Assembly: GCF_019049255.1 (NCBI RefSeq)
Contig: NZ_JAGMUJ010000003.1
Span: 124,001 to 188,000 of the forward strand
Origin: Streptomyces sp. AC558_RSS880
GTDB lineage: Bacteria > Actinomycetota > Actinomycetes > Streptomycetales > Streptomycetaceae
DNA length: 64,000 nt
Reading direction: 5' to 3'
The notes beneath the pieces were generated by a model. That model worked only from the letters and a program-made list of their open reading frames with translations. It searched no databases and was not told where the DNA came from. Each line of letters starts with the position of its first letter. The first letter of the stretch is position 1. This document shows, piece after piece, positions 32,170 to 41,124 of the stretch. The position numbers were made by a program, and so were the translations under genes.

Positions 32170-33171
32170 TTGGACACTGCGACTGCCGACCCGACAGCCG
32201 CCGGGGACGGGACGGGGCGGACGGGGGGACGGCGGCGGTTCGGCGCCTGGTGCGCGGGACTGCTGTTCGCCGGGGTGAGCGTGGTCGTCGGCTGCCGGAC
32301 CGCCGACACCGACGGCATCACCCCCGTGCCCCAGCTCCTCGCCTTCCTGCCCTGGCTGCTCGTGCCCACGGCCGCCGGGCTGCTGTTCACCCTGGTCGCC
32401 CGGTGGTGGACCGGCGCGGTGTGGGGCGTGGCCCTGCTCGGGCTGCTGGCCTGGTACATCGAGCCGTACGGGAAGACCGGCGATCCCTCGGGGCCGCCCG
32501 TAGCCGAGCTGCGGGTGCTGACCTCGAACGTGGAGTTCGGGCAGGCCACCGGCGCGCTGATCGACGCCGTACGCCGCGAGGAACCGGACGTCGTGTTCGT
32601 CCAGGAGTGCGAGTACGCCTGCGACGCGGCATTGAAGCGGGAGCTGACCGACGCCTACCCGCACCGGCAGGCGGTGGAGGGCGGTGGCTCCGAGGGCTCG
32701 GTCATCCTCAGCCGTTTCCCGCTGCGGGCCACCGACGGGGTCCCCGGCACCATGGGCATGCCCGGCGCCGTCGCCGACGTCGACGGGCACCCCGTACGGC
32801 TCCAGCTCGCGCACCCCATGCCGCCACTGCCCGACCAGGTGGGCCTGTGGCAGCGGGAGCTCGGCCGGCTGCGGGACGCGGCCGCCGCCGACCGGGACAC
32901 CCCGACCGTGCTCGCCGGGGACTTCAACGCCTCCCAGGACCACGCGGCCTTCCGGCGCATCCTCGACACCGGCCTGCGCGACGCGGCCCGCCTGGACGGC
33001 GCCGACCGGACCCCGACCTGGCCGTCCCGCACCGCCCCGGCCTTCGGCACCCAGATCGACCACGTCCTGGTCTCCGACGACTTCGCCGCGCGTCGGGCCC
33101 GCTTCCTCGATCTCAAGGACACCGACCACCGAGCTCTGACAGTCGACCTGACCCTGCACGCCGGCCGGTGA
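32170..33171 (+). CDS. Membrane endonuclease/exonuclease/phosphatase (EEP) family protein
   Basis: A 333-residue protein with three N-terminal helices (FGAWCAGLLFAGVSVVVG, LLAFLPWLLVPTAAGLLFTL, VWGVALLGLLAWYI) then an EEP domain facing outside: LTSNVEFGQ (metal Asn), VFVQECEYA (Glu), VLAGDFNASQDH, GTQIDHVLVS and DTDHRALTVD carrying the catalytic Asp/Asn/His. The substrate may be a phospholipid or nucleic acid. TTG 32170 follows GGAAGG; a hydrolytic role in phosphate scavenging is possible because PhoX is next door. Confidence 0.8.
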   Translation: MDTATADPTAAGDGTGRTGGRRRFGAWCAGLLFAGVSVVVGCRTADTDGITPVPQLLAFLPWLLVPTAAGLLFTLVARWWTGAVWGVALLGLLAWYIEPYGKTGDPSGPPVAELRVLTSNVEFGQATGALIDAVRREEPDVVFVQECEYACDAALKRELTDAYPHRQAVEGGGSEGSVILSRFPLRATDGVPGTMGMPGAVADVDGHPVRLQLAHPMPPLPDQVGLWQRELGRLRDAAAADRDTPTVLAGDFNASQDHAAFRRILDTGLRDAARLDGADRTPTWPSRTAPAFGTQIDHVLVSDDFAARRARFLDLKDTDHRALTVDLTLHAGR

Positions 33172-33282
33172 CGGACGTGCGGGCCGCCCCGGAAGGGGAC
33201 GGCCCGCACACGCCGCACGATGACTGCCGGAAGGAGCGAGCCGGTGTCCGGCCCCTGACGCGCTCCCTCCCGGCCACAGGCG

Positions 33283-35364
33283 TCAGACGCCGATGTCCCG
33301 CCCGTCCGCGCGCCACACCGCGACCACGGCCGGGCGGACGTACGTGCCGGGCCCGTCGGGCCAGGTGCTGGCCGGCTGGTCGACCGTCGCCCCGTCCACC
33401 TCGCCCGGGTGCTGCACGGCGACCAGCACCCGCCGGTCCTGGATGACCGGACCGCAGGTCTCCGCACCGTTCGGCACGGTCAGGAACTGCTTCAGCTCAC
33501 CGCGCCGGTCGCCGCGCGTGGCGACGCCGAAGAGGCCGTCGTGGGAGCCGAGGGCGCTGCCGTCGGTGGAGATCCACAGGTTGCCGTGGTCGTCGAAGGC
33601 GACGTTGTCCGGGCAGGAGATCGGGCTGACGGAGTCCTTCGGGAACCCGGCGAAGTACGTCGCCGGGTCCTCCGGGTCACCGGCGACCAGGAACAGCGAC
33701 CAGGCGAAGCTGGTGCTCTCCGGCCGGTTCCAGCGCTCGGTCAGCTCCAGGACGTGGCCGTGCTTGTTGGAGTTGCGCGGGTTGGCCTCGTCGGCGGCGG
33801 CGTAACCGGCCTTGCCGCGGTTGGAGTTGTTGGTGAGGGCCATGTAGACCTTGCCGGTGACCGGGTTGGGCTCGATGTCCTCGGGCCGGTCCATCTTGGT
33901 GGCGCCGACCTTGTCACCGGCGAGGCGCGTGAAGACGAAGACCTCCTCGGCGGTCATGCCCTCGACGTGCGAGACGGCACCGTCGGCGGTGGCGGTGGCC
34001 AGCGGGATCCACTGACCGCTGCCGTCGAACTCGCCGTCCTTCGGGAGCTTGCCGGTGCCGTCGATCTCGATGGCCGGGGAGTCGCCGCTGAGCTTGGCGA
34101 CGTACAGCGTGCCCTCGTCGAGCAGCGTCAGGTTGTGCTCGCGCGCCCAGCGGCTGTTGCCGTGCCGCATCCGCTTGCTGCCGACGAACTTGTAGAAGTA
34201 GTCGAACCGCTCGTCGTCACCCGAGTACACGACCGGGCGTCCGTCGTGCGTCAGCCGCACGGTCGCGCCCTCGTGCTTGAACCGGCCGAGCGCGGTGTGC
34301 TTGCGCGGGGTGGAGTCGGGGTCGTACGGGTCCAGTTCGACGACGTACCCGAAGCGGTGCACCTCGTTGGGCTCCTGGGAGACGTCGAACCGCTTGTCGA
34401 AGCGCTCCCACTTGCGCTCGGTGGCGCCGGTGCCGATGCCGTACCGCTTGTCGGTCGCGCGGCTGCCGTTGGCGAAGTACTGGTTGAAGTTCTCCTCGCC
34501 GTGCAGGGTCGTGCCCCACGGGGTGGTGCCGCCGGCGCAGTTGTTGAGGGTGCCGAGCACCTTGGTGCCGCTCGGGTCGGCGGAGGTCTTCACCAGGTCG
34601 GACCCGGCGACGGGGCCGGTGAGCCGGAACTCGGAGGTGGCGGTGAGCCGTCGGTTGAGCTGGTGCCGGTTGACGGGCGTCAGCTTGCCGGTGCGGCGCT
34701 CCTCCTCGACCGCGACCACCGCGAGCCCGTGCGCGGCCCAGGCGATCTCGACCTGCTCGCGGGTGGGGTTGGCGGCGTCGTAGTCCCGGAACATCAGGAT
34801 CTCGTCGGTGTACTCGTGGTTGGCGACGAGCAGCTGCCGGTCGCGCTCACCGCGCAGCGGCAGCAGGGCGAGGAAGTCGCAGTTGTACCCGAACTGCCCG
34901 GCCTGCGCCTTGGCGCTCTGCTTCTCCGGGTCGAAGGCGGGCGCGCCGCGCAGGATGGGCTCGCCCCAGCGGATGACGACGTTCTGCCGGTAGCCCTCCG
35001 GCACGGTCACGGCGTCGTCGGTGTTCGGCGCGACGGGCGTGAACCGCAGACCACGGGCGCCCTTGGGTTTGTGGCCGTGCCCGTGGTCGCCCTTTCCGGC
35101 GGCGGGGGCCGCCTGCGCCTCGGGCGCGGTGGCGACGCCGACCGCTCCGGCGCCGGCCGCGGCGACGGTCACGACGGCGGCGGCGCGCATCATGGAGCGG
35201 CGGCTGAGGGCACCGGCGATGACGTCACCGACGTACTCGTTGGAGCTGGTGTTGGGCACCTCGTGGAAGCAGGCGTCACCACACCGGAAACGACAGGTCA
35301 TGGCGGACCGGCCGCCGGGGTGGGAACCGGACGGTGTTCCGATCAGCGGCAGCAGCTTTCGCAC
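33283..35364 (-). CDS. phoX: PhoX-family alkaline phosphatase, Tat-secreted
   Basis: A 693-residue calcium/iron-type phosphatase releasing phosphate from organic esters outside the cell. The Tat signal (SRRSMMRAAAVVTVAAAG, about 54-71) lies behind an unusually long N-region, as is common for Streptomyces PhoX. DUF839/PhoX features include NHEYTDE, NNCAGGTTPWGTTLHGEENF (cited in part as NNCAGG and LHGEENF), DPSGTKVLGTLNNC and CPDNVAFDDHGNLW. GTG 35364 follows AAGGAGA. A PHO box (35433-35454) predicts PhoR-PhoP induction at low phosphate. Confidence 0.93.
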   Translation of the reverse strand: MRKLLPLIGTPSGSHPGGRSAMTCRFRCGDACFHEVPNTSSNEYVGDVIAGALSRRSMMRAAAVVTVAAAGAGAVGVATAPEAQAAPAAGKGDHGHGHKPKGARGLRFTPVAPNTDDAVTVPEGYRQNVVIRWGEPILRGAPAFDPEKQSAKAQAGQFGYNCDFLALLPLRGERDRQLLVANHEYTDEILMFRDYDAANPTREQVEIAWAAHGLAVVAVEEERRTGKLTPVNRHQLNRRLTATSEFRLTGPVAGSDLVKTSADPSGTKVLGTLNNCAGGTTPWGTTLHGEENFNQYFANGSRATDKRYGIGTGATERKWERFDKRFDVSQEPNEVHRFGYVVELDPYDPDSTPRKHTALGRFKHEGATVRLTHDGRPVVYSGDDERFDYFYKFVGSKRMRHGNSRWAREHNLTLLDEGTLYVAKLSGDSPAIEIDGTGKLPKDGEFDGSGQWIPLATATADGAVSHVEGMTAEEVFVFTRLAGDKVGATKMDRPEDIEPNPVTGKVYMALTNNSNRGKAGYAAADEANPRNSNKHGHVLELTERWNRPESTSFAWSLFLVAGDPEDPATYFAGFPKDSVSPISCPDNVAFDDHGNLWISTDGSALGSHDGLFGVATRGDRRGELKQFLTVPNGAETCGPVIQDRRVLVAVQHPGEVDGATVDQPASTWPDGPGTYVRPAVVAVWRADGRDIGV

Positions 35365-35432
35365 GTTTTCTCTCCTTGGGTACCCGTGGTGTCAGCGCGA
35401 CCGTAGGGGTACATACGTGCGGTAGCCGGGCG

Positions 35433-35454
35433 CCCGGATGAACGGTGGGTGAAC
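35433..35454 (-). promoter_or_regulatory. PHO box (PhoP operator) of phoX
   Basis: Two direct 11-bp units on the minus strand, GTTCACCCACC (35454-35444) and GTTCATCCGGG (35443-35433). They match the GTTCACC-type consensus with the exact 11-bp spacing of Streptomyces PhoP boxes, 69 bp upstream of the start codon. Confidence 0.85.
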
Positions 35455-35616
35455 CTGCGGCAGCGTCTGAGGAGTTCTGCCGGTCCGAATCGCGCTCTTG
35501 ACATATACGGTTCCGCAAACCCAACCCTGCCCAAGATCGCTCTCGCGGGCCGCTAACCTTACGTGTCCGTCCTGGCCAGGGATTGACGGGCATCAACCAC
35601 GCGAAGGGTTGCGCAC

Positions 35617-37374
35617 ATGGGCATTCTCACTCTCCTGCGGAACGCGTTCGGCCGGTCACGCAAAGCGAGGCCCACCGAAGCGGGAGGTGCGGCGGACGCC
35701 GCCGAGACGGCGAGTACGTCCCCGACGTCGCCCGCCCCGACGGAGCCGGCCTCGGAGCCCGCCACGGAGCCCGCCGCGGCAGCCTCGAAGGTCCCGTCCC
35801 CGGCCCCCGAGCCCACCCCGTCGTCCCCCACGGCCTCCGTCCCGGAACCCCGCGAGGAACACGACCTGGTCTCCGCGGCCTTCGACAACGTCGCGGTCCC
35901 CAGGCCCACCCGATCGGACGACCCCTCGACCCCGGACCCGGCACCCACCCAGGAAGCCGAGGCGCCCCCGACACCCGAGCCCGAGACCACGACGGAGCCC
36001 GAGGCTGCCACCGAGGCCGAGCCGGAAGCCGCCCGAAAGACCGAACCCGAGGCCGACGCGGGGGCCGAAGCCGAGCCGGAGACCGAGGCCGCACTCGAGC
36101 CCGAACCCGAGCCCGAACCGGAGGTGAAGCCCGAGCCCGAGAAGGAGCCCGAGGCTGCCACCGAGGCCGAGCCCAAGGTGAGTGCCGAGGCCGAGCCTGG
36201 GGCCACGGTCGAGCCGGAAGCCGAGCCCGAGGCCGGCGTCGAGGCCACGGTCGAGCCCGAGCCGGAGGCCGAGGCCGCCACTGAGACCGAGCTGGAGCCG
36301 GAAACCGAGCCGGAGGCGGAAGCCAAGGCGGAACCGGAAGCCGAGCCCGCGGCCGCCGACGGCGAGGACGCCCCACAGGGGCCACCCGCACCCGACGACG
36401 AAAGCCGCACGGGCGGTGCGGGTGGGAACGAAAACCCGGCCGAAGGCGAAGCCGAGGCCGAGCCAGAGGTCAAGCAGGAAACCGCGCCCGAGCCGGCGGC
36501 CGAGCCCGAGACCACCGCCGAGGCTGAGCCGGAAGCCGAGCCGGAACCGAAGCTTGAGGTCGAGGCCGAAGAGAAGCCCGAGGCTGCCGCCGAGCCCGAG
36601 CCCGAGGCCGAGCCCGCGGCCGCCGACGGCGAGGACGCCCCACAGGGGCCACCCGCACCCGACGACGAAAGCCGCACGGGCGGTGCGGGCGGGAACGAAA
36701 ACCCGGCCGAAGGCGAAGCCGAGGCCGAGGCCGAGCAACCCGCAATCCCCACCACCCTCACCACCGCCTACAAGGCAGCCGGCGCCACCCTCGAGAAGCA
36801 CGACCTCACCGGCACCCGCGCCAAGGTCTACCTCGTCCTCGACCGCTCCGCCTCCATGCGCCCGTACTACAAGGACGGCTCCGCCCAGGCCCTCGCCGAG
36901 CAGACCCTCGCCCTCGCCGCCCACGTCGACACCGAGGCCACCCTCCACGTCACGTTCTTCTCCACCGAACTCGACGGCACCGGCGAGCTGACCCTCACCG
37001 ACCACGAGAACAAGATCGACGAGCTGCACGCCGGCCTCGGCCGCATGGGCCGTACCAGCTACCACGCGGCCGTCGAGGCCGTCCTCGCACGACACGCCGA
37101 GGAAGCAGCCGGCACCCCCGCCCTGGTGGTCTTCCAGACGGACGGCGCGCCCGACGCCAAGACCCCCGCCACCCAGGCCCTCACCGACGCGGCGAAGAAC
37201 CACCCCAGCGTCTTCTTCTCCTTCGTCGCCTTCGGTGAGCACGACAACAAGGCCTTCGACTACCTCCGCAAGCTGAAGACGGGGAACACCTCCTTCTTCC
37301 ACGCGGGCCCCGCCCCCCGAGAGCTCACCGACAAGGAGCTCTACGAGGGCGTACTGGCGGCCTGGCGCCCGTAG
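35617..37374 (+). CDS. vWA domain protein with long Pro/Glu-rich linker (TerF-like)
   Basis: A 585-residue cytoplasmic protein. A short N-terminus ([16 protein letters not shown]) is followed by about 340 residues of EPE/EAE repeats, then a C-terminal vWA domain (about 385-583) with an intact MIDAS (VLDRSASM, Thr in GRTSYH, Asp in FQTDGAPD), closest to TerF/TerY-type vWA proteins of metal-ion and stress modules. The linker contains a duplicated block: 123 bp at 36340-36462 recurs at 36607-36729 with one mismatch. The linker is probably an extended rigid rod; length is likely to vary between strains. AGGG precedes the ATG. Confidence 0.85.
   Translation: MGILTLLRNAFGRSRKARPTEAGGAADAAETASTSPTSPAPTEPASEPATEPAAAASKVPSPAPEPTPSSPTASVPEPREEHDLVSAAFDNVAVPRPTRSDDPSTPDPAPTQEAEAPPTPEPETTTEPEAATEAEPEAARKTEPEADAGAEAEPETEAALEPEPEPEPEVKPEPEKEPEAATEAEPKVSAEAEPGATVEPEAEPEAGVEATVEPEPEAEAATETELEPETEPEAEAKAEPEAEPAAADGEDAPQGPPAPDDESRTGGAGGNENPAEGEAEAEPEVKQETAPEPAAEPETTAEAEPEAEPEPKLEVEAEEKPEAAAEPEPEAEPAAADGEDAPQGPPAPDDESRTGGAGGNENPAEGEAEAEAEQPAIPTTLTTAYKAAGATLEKHDLTGTRAKVYLVLDRSASMRPYYKDGSAQALAEQTLALAAHVDTEATLHVTFFSTELDGTGELTLTDHENKIDELHAGLGRMGRTSYHAAVEAVLARHAEEAAGTPALVVFQTDGAPDAKTPATQALTDAAKNHPSVFFSFVAFGEHDNKAFDYLRKLKTGNTSFFHAGPAPRELTDKELYEGVLAAWRP
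36340..36729 (+). repeat. Internal 123-bp direct repeat in the vWA gene
   Basis: Segments 36340-36462 and 36607-36729 (267 bp apart, exactly 89 codons) are identical except for one silent T/C change, encoding [20 protein letters not shown] and the following [20 protein letters not shown] twice. Near identity suggests recent duplication within repetitive coding DNA. Confidence 0.9.
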
Positions 37375-37398
37375 CCGCCGCGCCTCACCCCTTCCCCC

Positions 37399-37429
37399 GG
37401 GGGGCGGACGGACCTCCCGTCCGCCCCCC
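37399..37429 (+). terminator. Terminator of the vWA gene
   Basis: A perfect 13-bp stem (37399-37411 with 37417-37429) and 5-nt loop, 25 bp past the stop and before the metG promoter. Confidence 0.8.
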
Positions 37430-37462
37430 GAAACGCAGGTGAGCCGACCTTCCCGGGACCAG

Positions 37463-37475
37463 TAGGATTTCGACC
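37463..37475 (+). promoter_or_regulatory. Candidate leaderless promoter of metG
   Basis: TAGGAT (37463-37468) followed by exactly 7 bp and the ATG. No ribosome site is present, so metG mRNA probably starts at the A of ATG. Confidence 0.5.
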
Positions 37476-39092
37476 ATGGCGGCCACTGGATCCGAGAAGC
37501 AGGGGGCGAAGGCGTACTACGTCTCGACCCCCATCTACTACGTCAACGACGCTCCTCACCTGGGCCACGCCTACACGACCGTCGCAGGCGACGTGCTCAC
37601 CCGCTGGCACCGCCAGCGCGGCGAGAAGGTGTGGTACCTCACCGGCACGGACGAGCACGGTCAGAAGATCATGCGCACCGCGGAGGCGAACGGCGTCAGC
37701 CCGCAGCAGTGGGCGGACAAGCTCGTCGACGAGGCGTGGAAACCCCTCTGGGAACACCTCGACATCGCGAACGACGACTTCATCCGCACCACGCAGAAGC
37801 GGCACACCGACCGCGTCCAGGAGTTCGTGCAGGACCTGTACGACAAGGGCGAGATCTACAAGGGCGGCTACGAGGGCCCGTACTGCGTGGGCTGCGAGGA
37901 GTACAAGCTCCCCGGCGAGCTGCTCGACGGCGAGGGCGAGTACGCGGGCCAGAAGCTGTGCCCGATCCACAAGAAGCCGGTGGAGATCCTCAGCGAGGAG
38001 AACTACTTCTTCAAGCTCAGCGAGTACGGCGAGAAGCTCCTCGCCCACTACGAGGCCAACCCGGGCTTCATCCAGCCGGAGTCGGCGCGCAACGAGGTCG
38101 TGAACTTCGTCCGCCAGGGCCTGCAGGACCTCTCCATCTCCCGCTCGACCTTCGACTGGGGCATTCCGATCCCCTGGGACGACAAGCACGTGATCTACGT
38201 GTGGGTCGACGCCCTGCTGAACTACGCCACCGCGGTCGGTTACAACGAGAACCCGGAGAAGTTCGAGGACACCTTCCCCGCCGACGTGCACCTGGTTGGC
38301 AAGGACATCCTCCGCTTCCACGCGATCATCTGGCCGGCCATGCTGATGGCGCAGGGCCTCCCCCTCCCCGGGAAGGTCGCCGCGAACGGCTGGCTGATGG
38401 TCGGTGGCGAGAAGATGTCGAAGTCCAACCTGACCGGCATCAAGCCGCAGGACCTGACCTCGCACTTCGGCGTGGACGCGTACCGCTGGTACTTCCTGCG
38501 GGCGATCGCCTTCGGCCAGGACGGCTCCTTCTCCTGGGAGGACTTCTCCGCCCGCTACACCAGCGAGCTGGCCAACGACTACGGCAACCTCGCCTCCCGC
38601 GTCGCCGCGATGGTCGGCAAGTACTTCGGCGGCGAGCTGCCGGCGTCGGCGGCCGACGGTGACGCGGAGCGGGCGATCCACGACGGCCTGGCGAAGGCGG
38701 TCACGGAGGCCGACCGGAAGATCGGCGAGGAGCTGGACTTCCAGGGCGGCATCCTGGCGGTCTTCGACTTCGTGAAGCAGGTCAACGGCTACATCACCGA
38801 GCAGGAGCCCTGGAAGGTCGCGAAGGACGAGTCGCCGGAGGGCAAGGCCCGCCTGGCGACGATCCTCTACACCGCCGCGGAGTCCCTGCGCGCGGTGGCG
38901 GTCCTCCTCAACCCGATCATGCCGGAGACCTCGCAGAAGCTCTGGGACTCCCTCGGCGCGGAGGCCGGCCTCGGCGCCCTGGCGGACCAGAAGGTCCAGG
39001 AGTCCGGCACCTGGGGCCTGCTCCCCGCCGGCTCCACGGTCACCAAGGGCGCGGTCCTCTTCCCGCGTCTCGAGGAGAAGCCGACCGCGTAG
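37476..39092 (+). CDS. metG: Methionyl-tRNA synthetase
   Basis: A 538-residue class I synthetase charging tRNA-Met for initiation and elongation. HIGH motif is HLGHAYT (about 28), the connective-peptide zinc knuckle is CVGCEEY...CPIH, KMSKS is EKMSKSN (about 308-314), and the anticodon-binding helical domain is C-terminal. There is no C-terminal tRNA-binding dimerisation domain, as normal in actinobacteria. It is probably monocistronic, ended by a perfect hairpin at 39114-39146. A diverged copy of its last about 70 bp lies at 43743-43814. Confidence 0.97.
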   Translation: MAATGSEKQGAKAYYVSTPIYYVNDAPHLGHAYTTVAGDVLTRWHRQRGEKVWYLTGTDEHGQKIMRTAEANGVSPQQWADKLVDEAWKPLWEHLDIANDDFIRTTQKRHTDRVQEFVQDLYDKGEIYKGGYEGPYCVGCEEYKLPGELLDGEGEYAGQKLCPIHKKPVEILSEENYFFKLSEYGEKLLAHYEANPGFIQPESARNEVVNFVRQGLQDLSISRSTFDWGIPIPWDDKHVIYVWVDALLNYATAVGYNENPEKFEDTFPADVHLVGKDILRFHAIIWPAMLMAQGLPLPGKVAANGWLMVGGEKMSKSNLTGIKPQDLTSHFGVDAYRWYFLRAIAFGQDGSFSWEDFSARYTSELANDYGNLASRVAAMVGKYFGGELPASAADGDAERAIHDGLAKAVTEADRKIGEELDFQGGILAVFDFVKQVNGYITEQEPWKVAKDESPEGKARLATILYTAAESLRAVAVLLNPIMPETSQKLWDSLGAEAGLGALADQKVQESGTWGLLPAGSTVTKGAVLFPRLEEKPTA

Positions 39093-39113
39093 AACGCATC
39101 ATTACGTACGTCC

Positions 39114-39146
39114 AGAGGCCCGGAAACGGCTTGTTTCCGGGCCTCT
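39114..39146. terminator. Bidirectional terminator after metG
   Basis: A perfect 14-bp stem with a 5-nt loop between convergent metG and DUF397 genes. Confidence 0.85.
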
Positions 39147-39160
39147 GCGCAGTTGAAGGT

Positions 39161-39370
39161 TCAGCTTCCCGACGCGTGTGCCACGAAGTCGGCCCACGCC
39201 TGGCGCGTAAGCGCAAGCTGAGGGCCTTCCACGTTCTTGGAGTCACGGACGTGCACGGTGCCGGGGGTGAGGGCAAGCTCGACGCAGGAGTTGCCATCGG
39301 TTCCACTGCTGTAGCTGCTCTTGAACCACGCCAGTTCGGAGGCGTCCCCGGTGGAAGCCTTGCGGATCAT
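39161..39370 (-). CDS. DUF397 protein
   Basis: A 69-residue protein with the family core AWFKSSYSSGTDGNSCVELA and VHVRDSKN (strand-rich). DUF397 proteins are encoded next to HTH-DUF5753 regulators and act with them, as in the whiJ/bldB-type loci; an antagonistic or antitoxin-like role has been proposed. Its ATG overlaps the regulator's stop (ATGA), so translation is coupled. Confidence 0.9.
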   Translation of the reverse strand: MIRKASTGDASELAWFKSSYSSGTDGNSCVELALTPGTVHVRDSKNVEGPQLALTRQAWADFVAHASGS

Positions 39371-40248
39371 GTGTCTCCCAGCAGTTTCTCGATGAAGGTC
39401 AGCGACTCCCTCGGGGGGAGAGCCTGCGCCCGGATGGTGCCATACCGCAGCTCAAGGATGCGAAGCTGCTTTGGATCCGCAATCGGCCGTCCGTTGTACG
39501 CGCCATCGGAACGCCCCACCGCCGTACCGTCCGGGAACTTCAGCAGCTCGATCCTTCCGTCCACTCCTGGATGGGCATCGGTGTTCGTCGGCATGACTTG
39601 AAGCGAGACGTTCTTCAACTGCCCCACCTCCAGCAGACGTTCGAGCTGCCGTCGCCACACCATTGTGCCCCCGACCTCTCGGCGCAGCGGTGCCTCTTCC
39701 AGCACGAAGTGGAGCGACGGTGCCGGGTCGCGTTCGAAGACGGACTGCCGGGCCAGCCGCGCGGCCACCATGCGTTCCACGTCGTCCGCAGAGTAGGGCG
39801 GTTGCGCTGCCTCCATCAGGGCTCGGGCGTGCTCCGGTGTCTGCAGCAGCCCATGGATGCTGTTGCACTCGTACACCCCGATCTCGACCGCCTTGCCCTC
39901 CAGCTTCCCCAGTTCCCGAACCCTCTTCGGATACCGGACCTTCTTCACGTCCTCCCAGGCCGCCGAGACGAGCCCACCCGCGCCCAACACCTCGTCGGCC
40001 CTGTCCAAGTACTCCTGCCGGGGAATCCGTTTGCCGCCCTCGACCTTGTAGACGAGGTCGTCCCCGTACCTGACCGCCGCCGCGAAGTCGGTGACCCGCA
40101 TCCCGACGGCCTCCCGCCGCAGCCTCAACTGCCGCCCCACCGTGGCGAGAACGGCCACGCCCCACTCGTCGTCCGGGTCCACCTCCCACCCCGGCTCGTC
40201 CTCCTCGGTCTCGGTCCGGAGCCGTACCGCCTCGCCGTCCACCGACAT
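39367..40248 (-). CDS. HTH-DUF5753 regulator (WhiJ/Scr1 family)
   Basis: A 293-residue protein: XRE helix-turn-helix at about 35-95 (GRQLRLRREAVGMRVTDFAA, VYKVEGGKRIP) and the DUF5753 effector domain to the C-terminus (ECNSIHGLLQTPEHARALM, RLARQSVFERDPAPSLHFVL, LLEVGQLKNVSLQVMPTN). Members influence antibiotic production and sporulation. ATG 40248 has GAGGGG upstream. With the DUF397 gene and the divergent ATPase it forms the standard three-gene cassette found many times in Streptomyces genomes. Confidence 0.92.
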   Translation of the reverse strand: MSVDGEAVRLRTETEEDEPGWEVDPDDEWGVAVLATVGRQLRLRREAVGMRVTDFAAAVRYGDDLVYKVEGGKRIPRQEYLDRADEVLGAGGLVSAAWEDVKKVRYPKRVRELGKLEGKAVEIGVYECNSIHGLLQTPEHARALMEAAQPPYSADDVERMVAARLARQSVFERDPAPSLHFVLEEAPLRREVGGTMVWRRQLERLLEVGQLKNVSLQVMPTNTDAHPGVDGRIELLKFPDGTAVGRSDGAYNGRPIADPKQLRILELRYGTIRAQALPPRESLTFIEKLLGDT

Positions 40249-40401
40249 ACCGCACCCCTCTGTCGTACCGTCGTGCCGCAACGCCCGTACGCACAGGCCT
40301 GTTTCCGACGGTCCGGACACGGCAGACAAGCCCCGGACAGTCACCCTACGTGTCAGCGCTGTCACTGTTCACGGTAAGCACGTCCGGCCACTCTCGGTTA
40401 C

Positions 40402-40833
40402 GTGAACAGCGAAAAATCCACCCAACTCCTCTCATCCGCCGACCATTTCAGCGTGCTCCTGTCACCCACACCCCACGGTGCCCGCCTCGCCCGGCTGCTC
40501 GCCACGGACTGGATGCGCGACCGGGACCTGCCCCACCCCACCACCGAGGCCGCCGAACACCTCGTCGCCGAACTCGCCGCGAACGCGGCCACCCACGGCC
40601 GGCTCGCCGGACGCGACTTCCGCCTCGCCCTTCTGGACCGCGACGGGACCCTGCGCATCGAGGTCACGGACACCCGAGGCGACGACCTCCCGCGCCATCA
40701 CCGGCCCGCCCCCGACGCCGAGTCCGGCCGCGGACTGCTCCTCGTCGAGGCCCTCGCCGACCGCTGGGGTGTCCGGCTCGGACCGGTCCCCCGCAAGACC
40801 GTATGGGCGGAACTCGATCTGCCGCCATCCTGA
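40402..40833 (+). CDS. RsbW-like ATP-binding anti-sigma-type kinase
   Basis: A 143-residue GHKL ATPase (HATPase_c_2): N box ELAANAATHG, G1 VTDTRGDD, G2 GRGLLLVEALAD. These single-domain proteins act as anti-sigma factors or serine kinases. It is divergent from the HTH-DUF397 pair and part of that cassette. GTG 40402 has no clear ribosome site in its 153-bp promoter region. Confidence 0.85.
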   Translation: MNSEKSTQLLSSADHFSVLLSPTPHGARLARLLATDWMRDRDLPHPTTEAAEHLVAELAANAATHGRLAGRDFRLALLDRDGTLRIEVTDTRGDDLPRHHRPAPDAESGRGLLLVEALADRWGVRLGPVPRKTVWAELDLPPS

Positions 40834-41124
40834 CCAGCGGAAACGACACCGGCACCGGAACCCGACTGCGTGTGTTCCGGTGCCGTCGGCCGTCTTCCCC
40901 AAGGACCACGGGAGAGAAAGAAACCCCACCAAGCCCCACCCCTCCCGCCCACGGCGCACGCTCACTCGCGCGGGTGAACATCACCAACTGGAGTGGATAT
41001 GCCACAGGTTGTCTGCCCTACGCTCAGCGCAGCACGGCACACAGCCCCAGACACGTAAACGGCCCCCGCCGGGAACGCCATCCCACTGCGAGGGCCTGAC
41101 CACCAAGGAAGAACGACCTTCCCG
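40834..41124 (+). promoter_or_regulatory. 291-bp upstream region of the winged-helix gene
   Basis: There is no long gene here. It holds a possible -10 (TACGCT near 41019), a very short frame at 40999-41058 (19 codons) that I cannot support as a gene, and a CCCCCGCCGGGAACGCC segment before AAGGAAG, the ribosome site of the next gene. Confidence 0.35.

Noticed and set aside
35559..36764. Long minus-strand frame rich in Ser-Gly-Ala opposite the vWA gene
   Set aside because: It is the antisense image of the GAG/GCC/CCC codons of the EPE repeats; it lacks a ribosome site and recognisable domains, while the plus-strand frame has a vWA domain with MIDAS.
40999..41058. 19-codon frame MPQVVCPTLSAARHTAPDT as a leader peptide
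   Set aside because: No codon run, no convincing ribosome site and no terminator hairpin downstream that would support attenuation.
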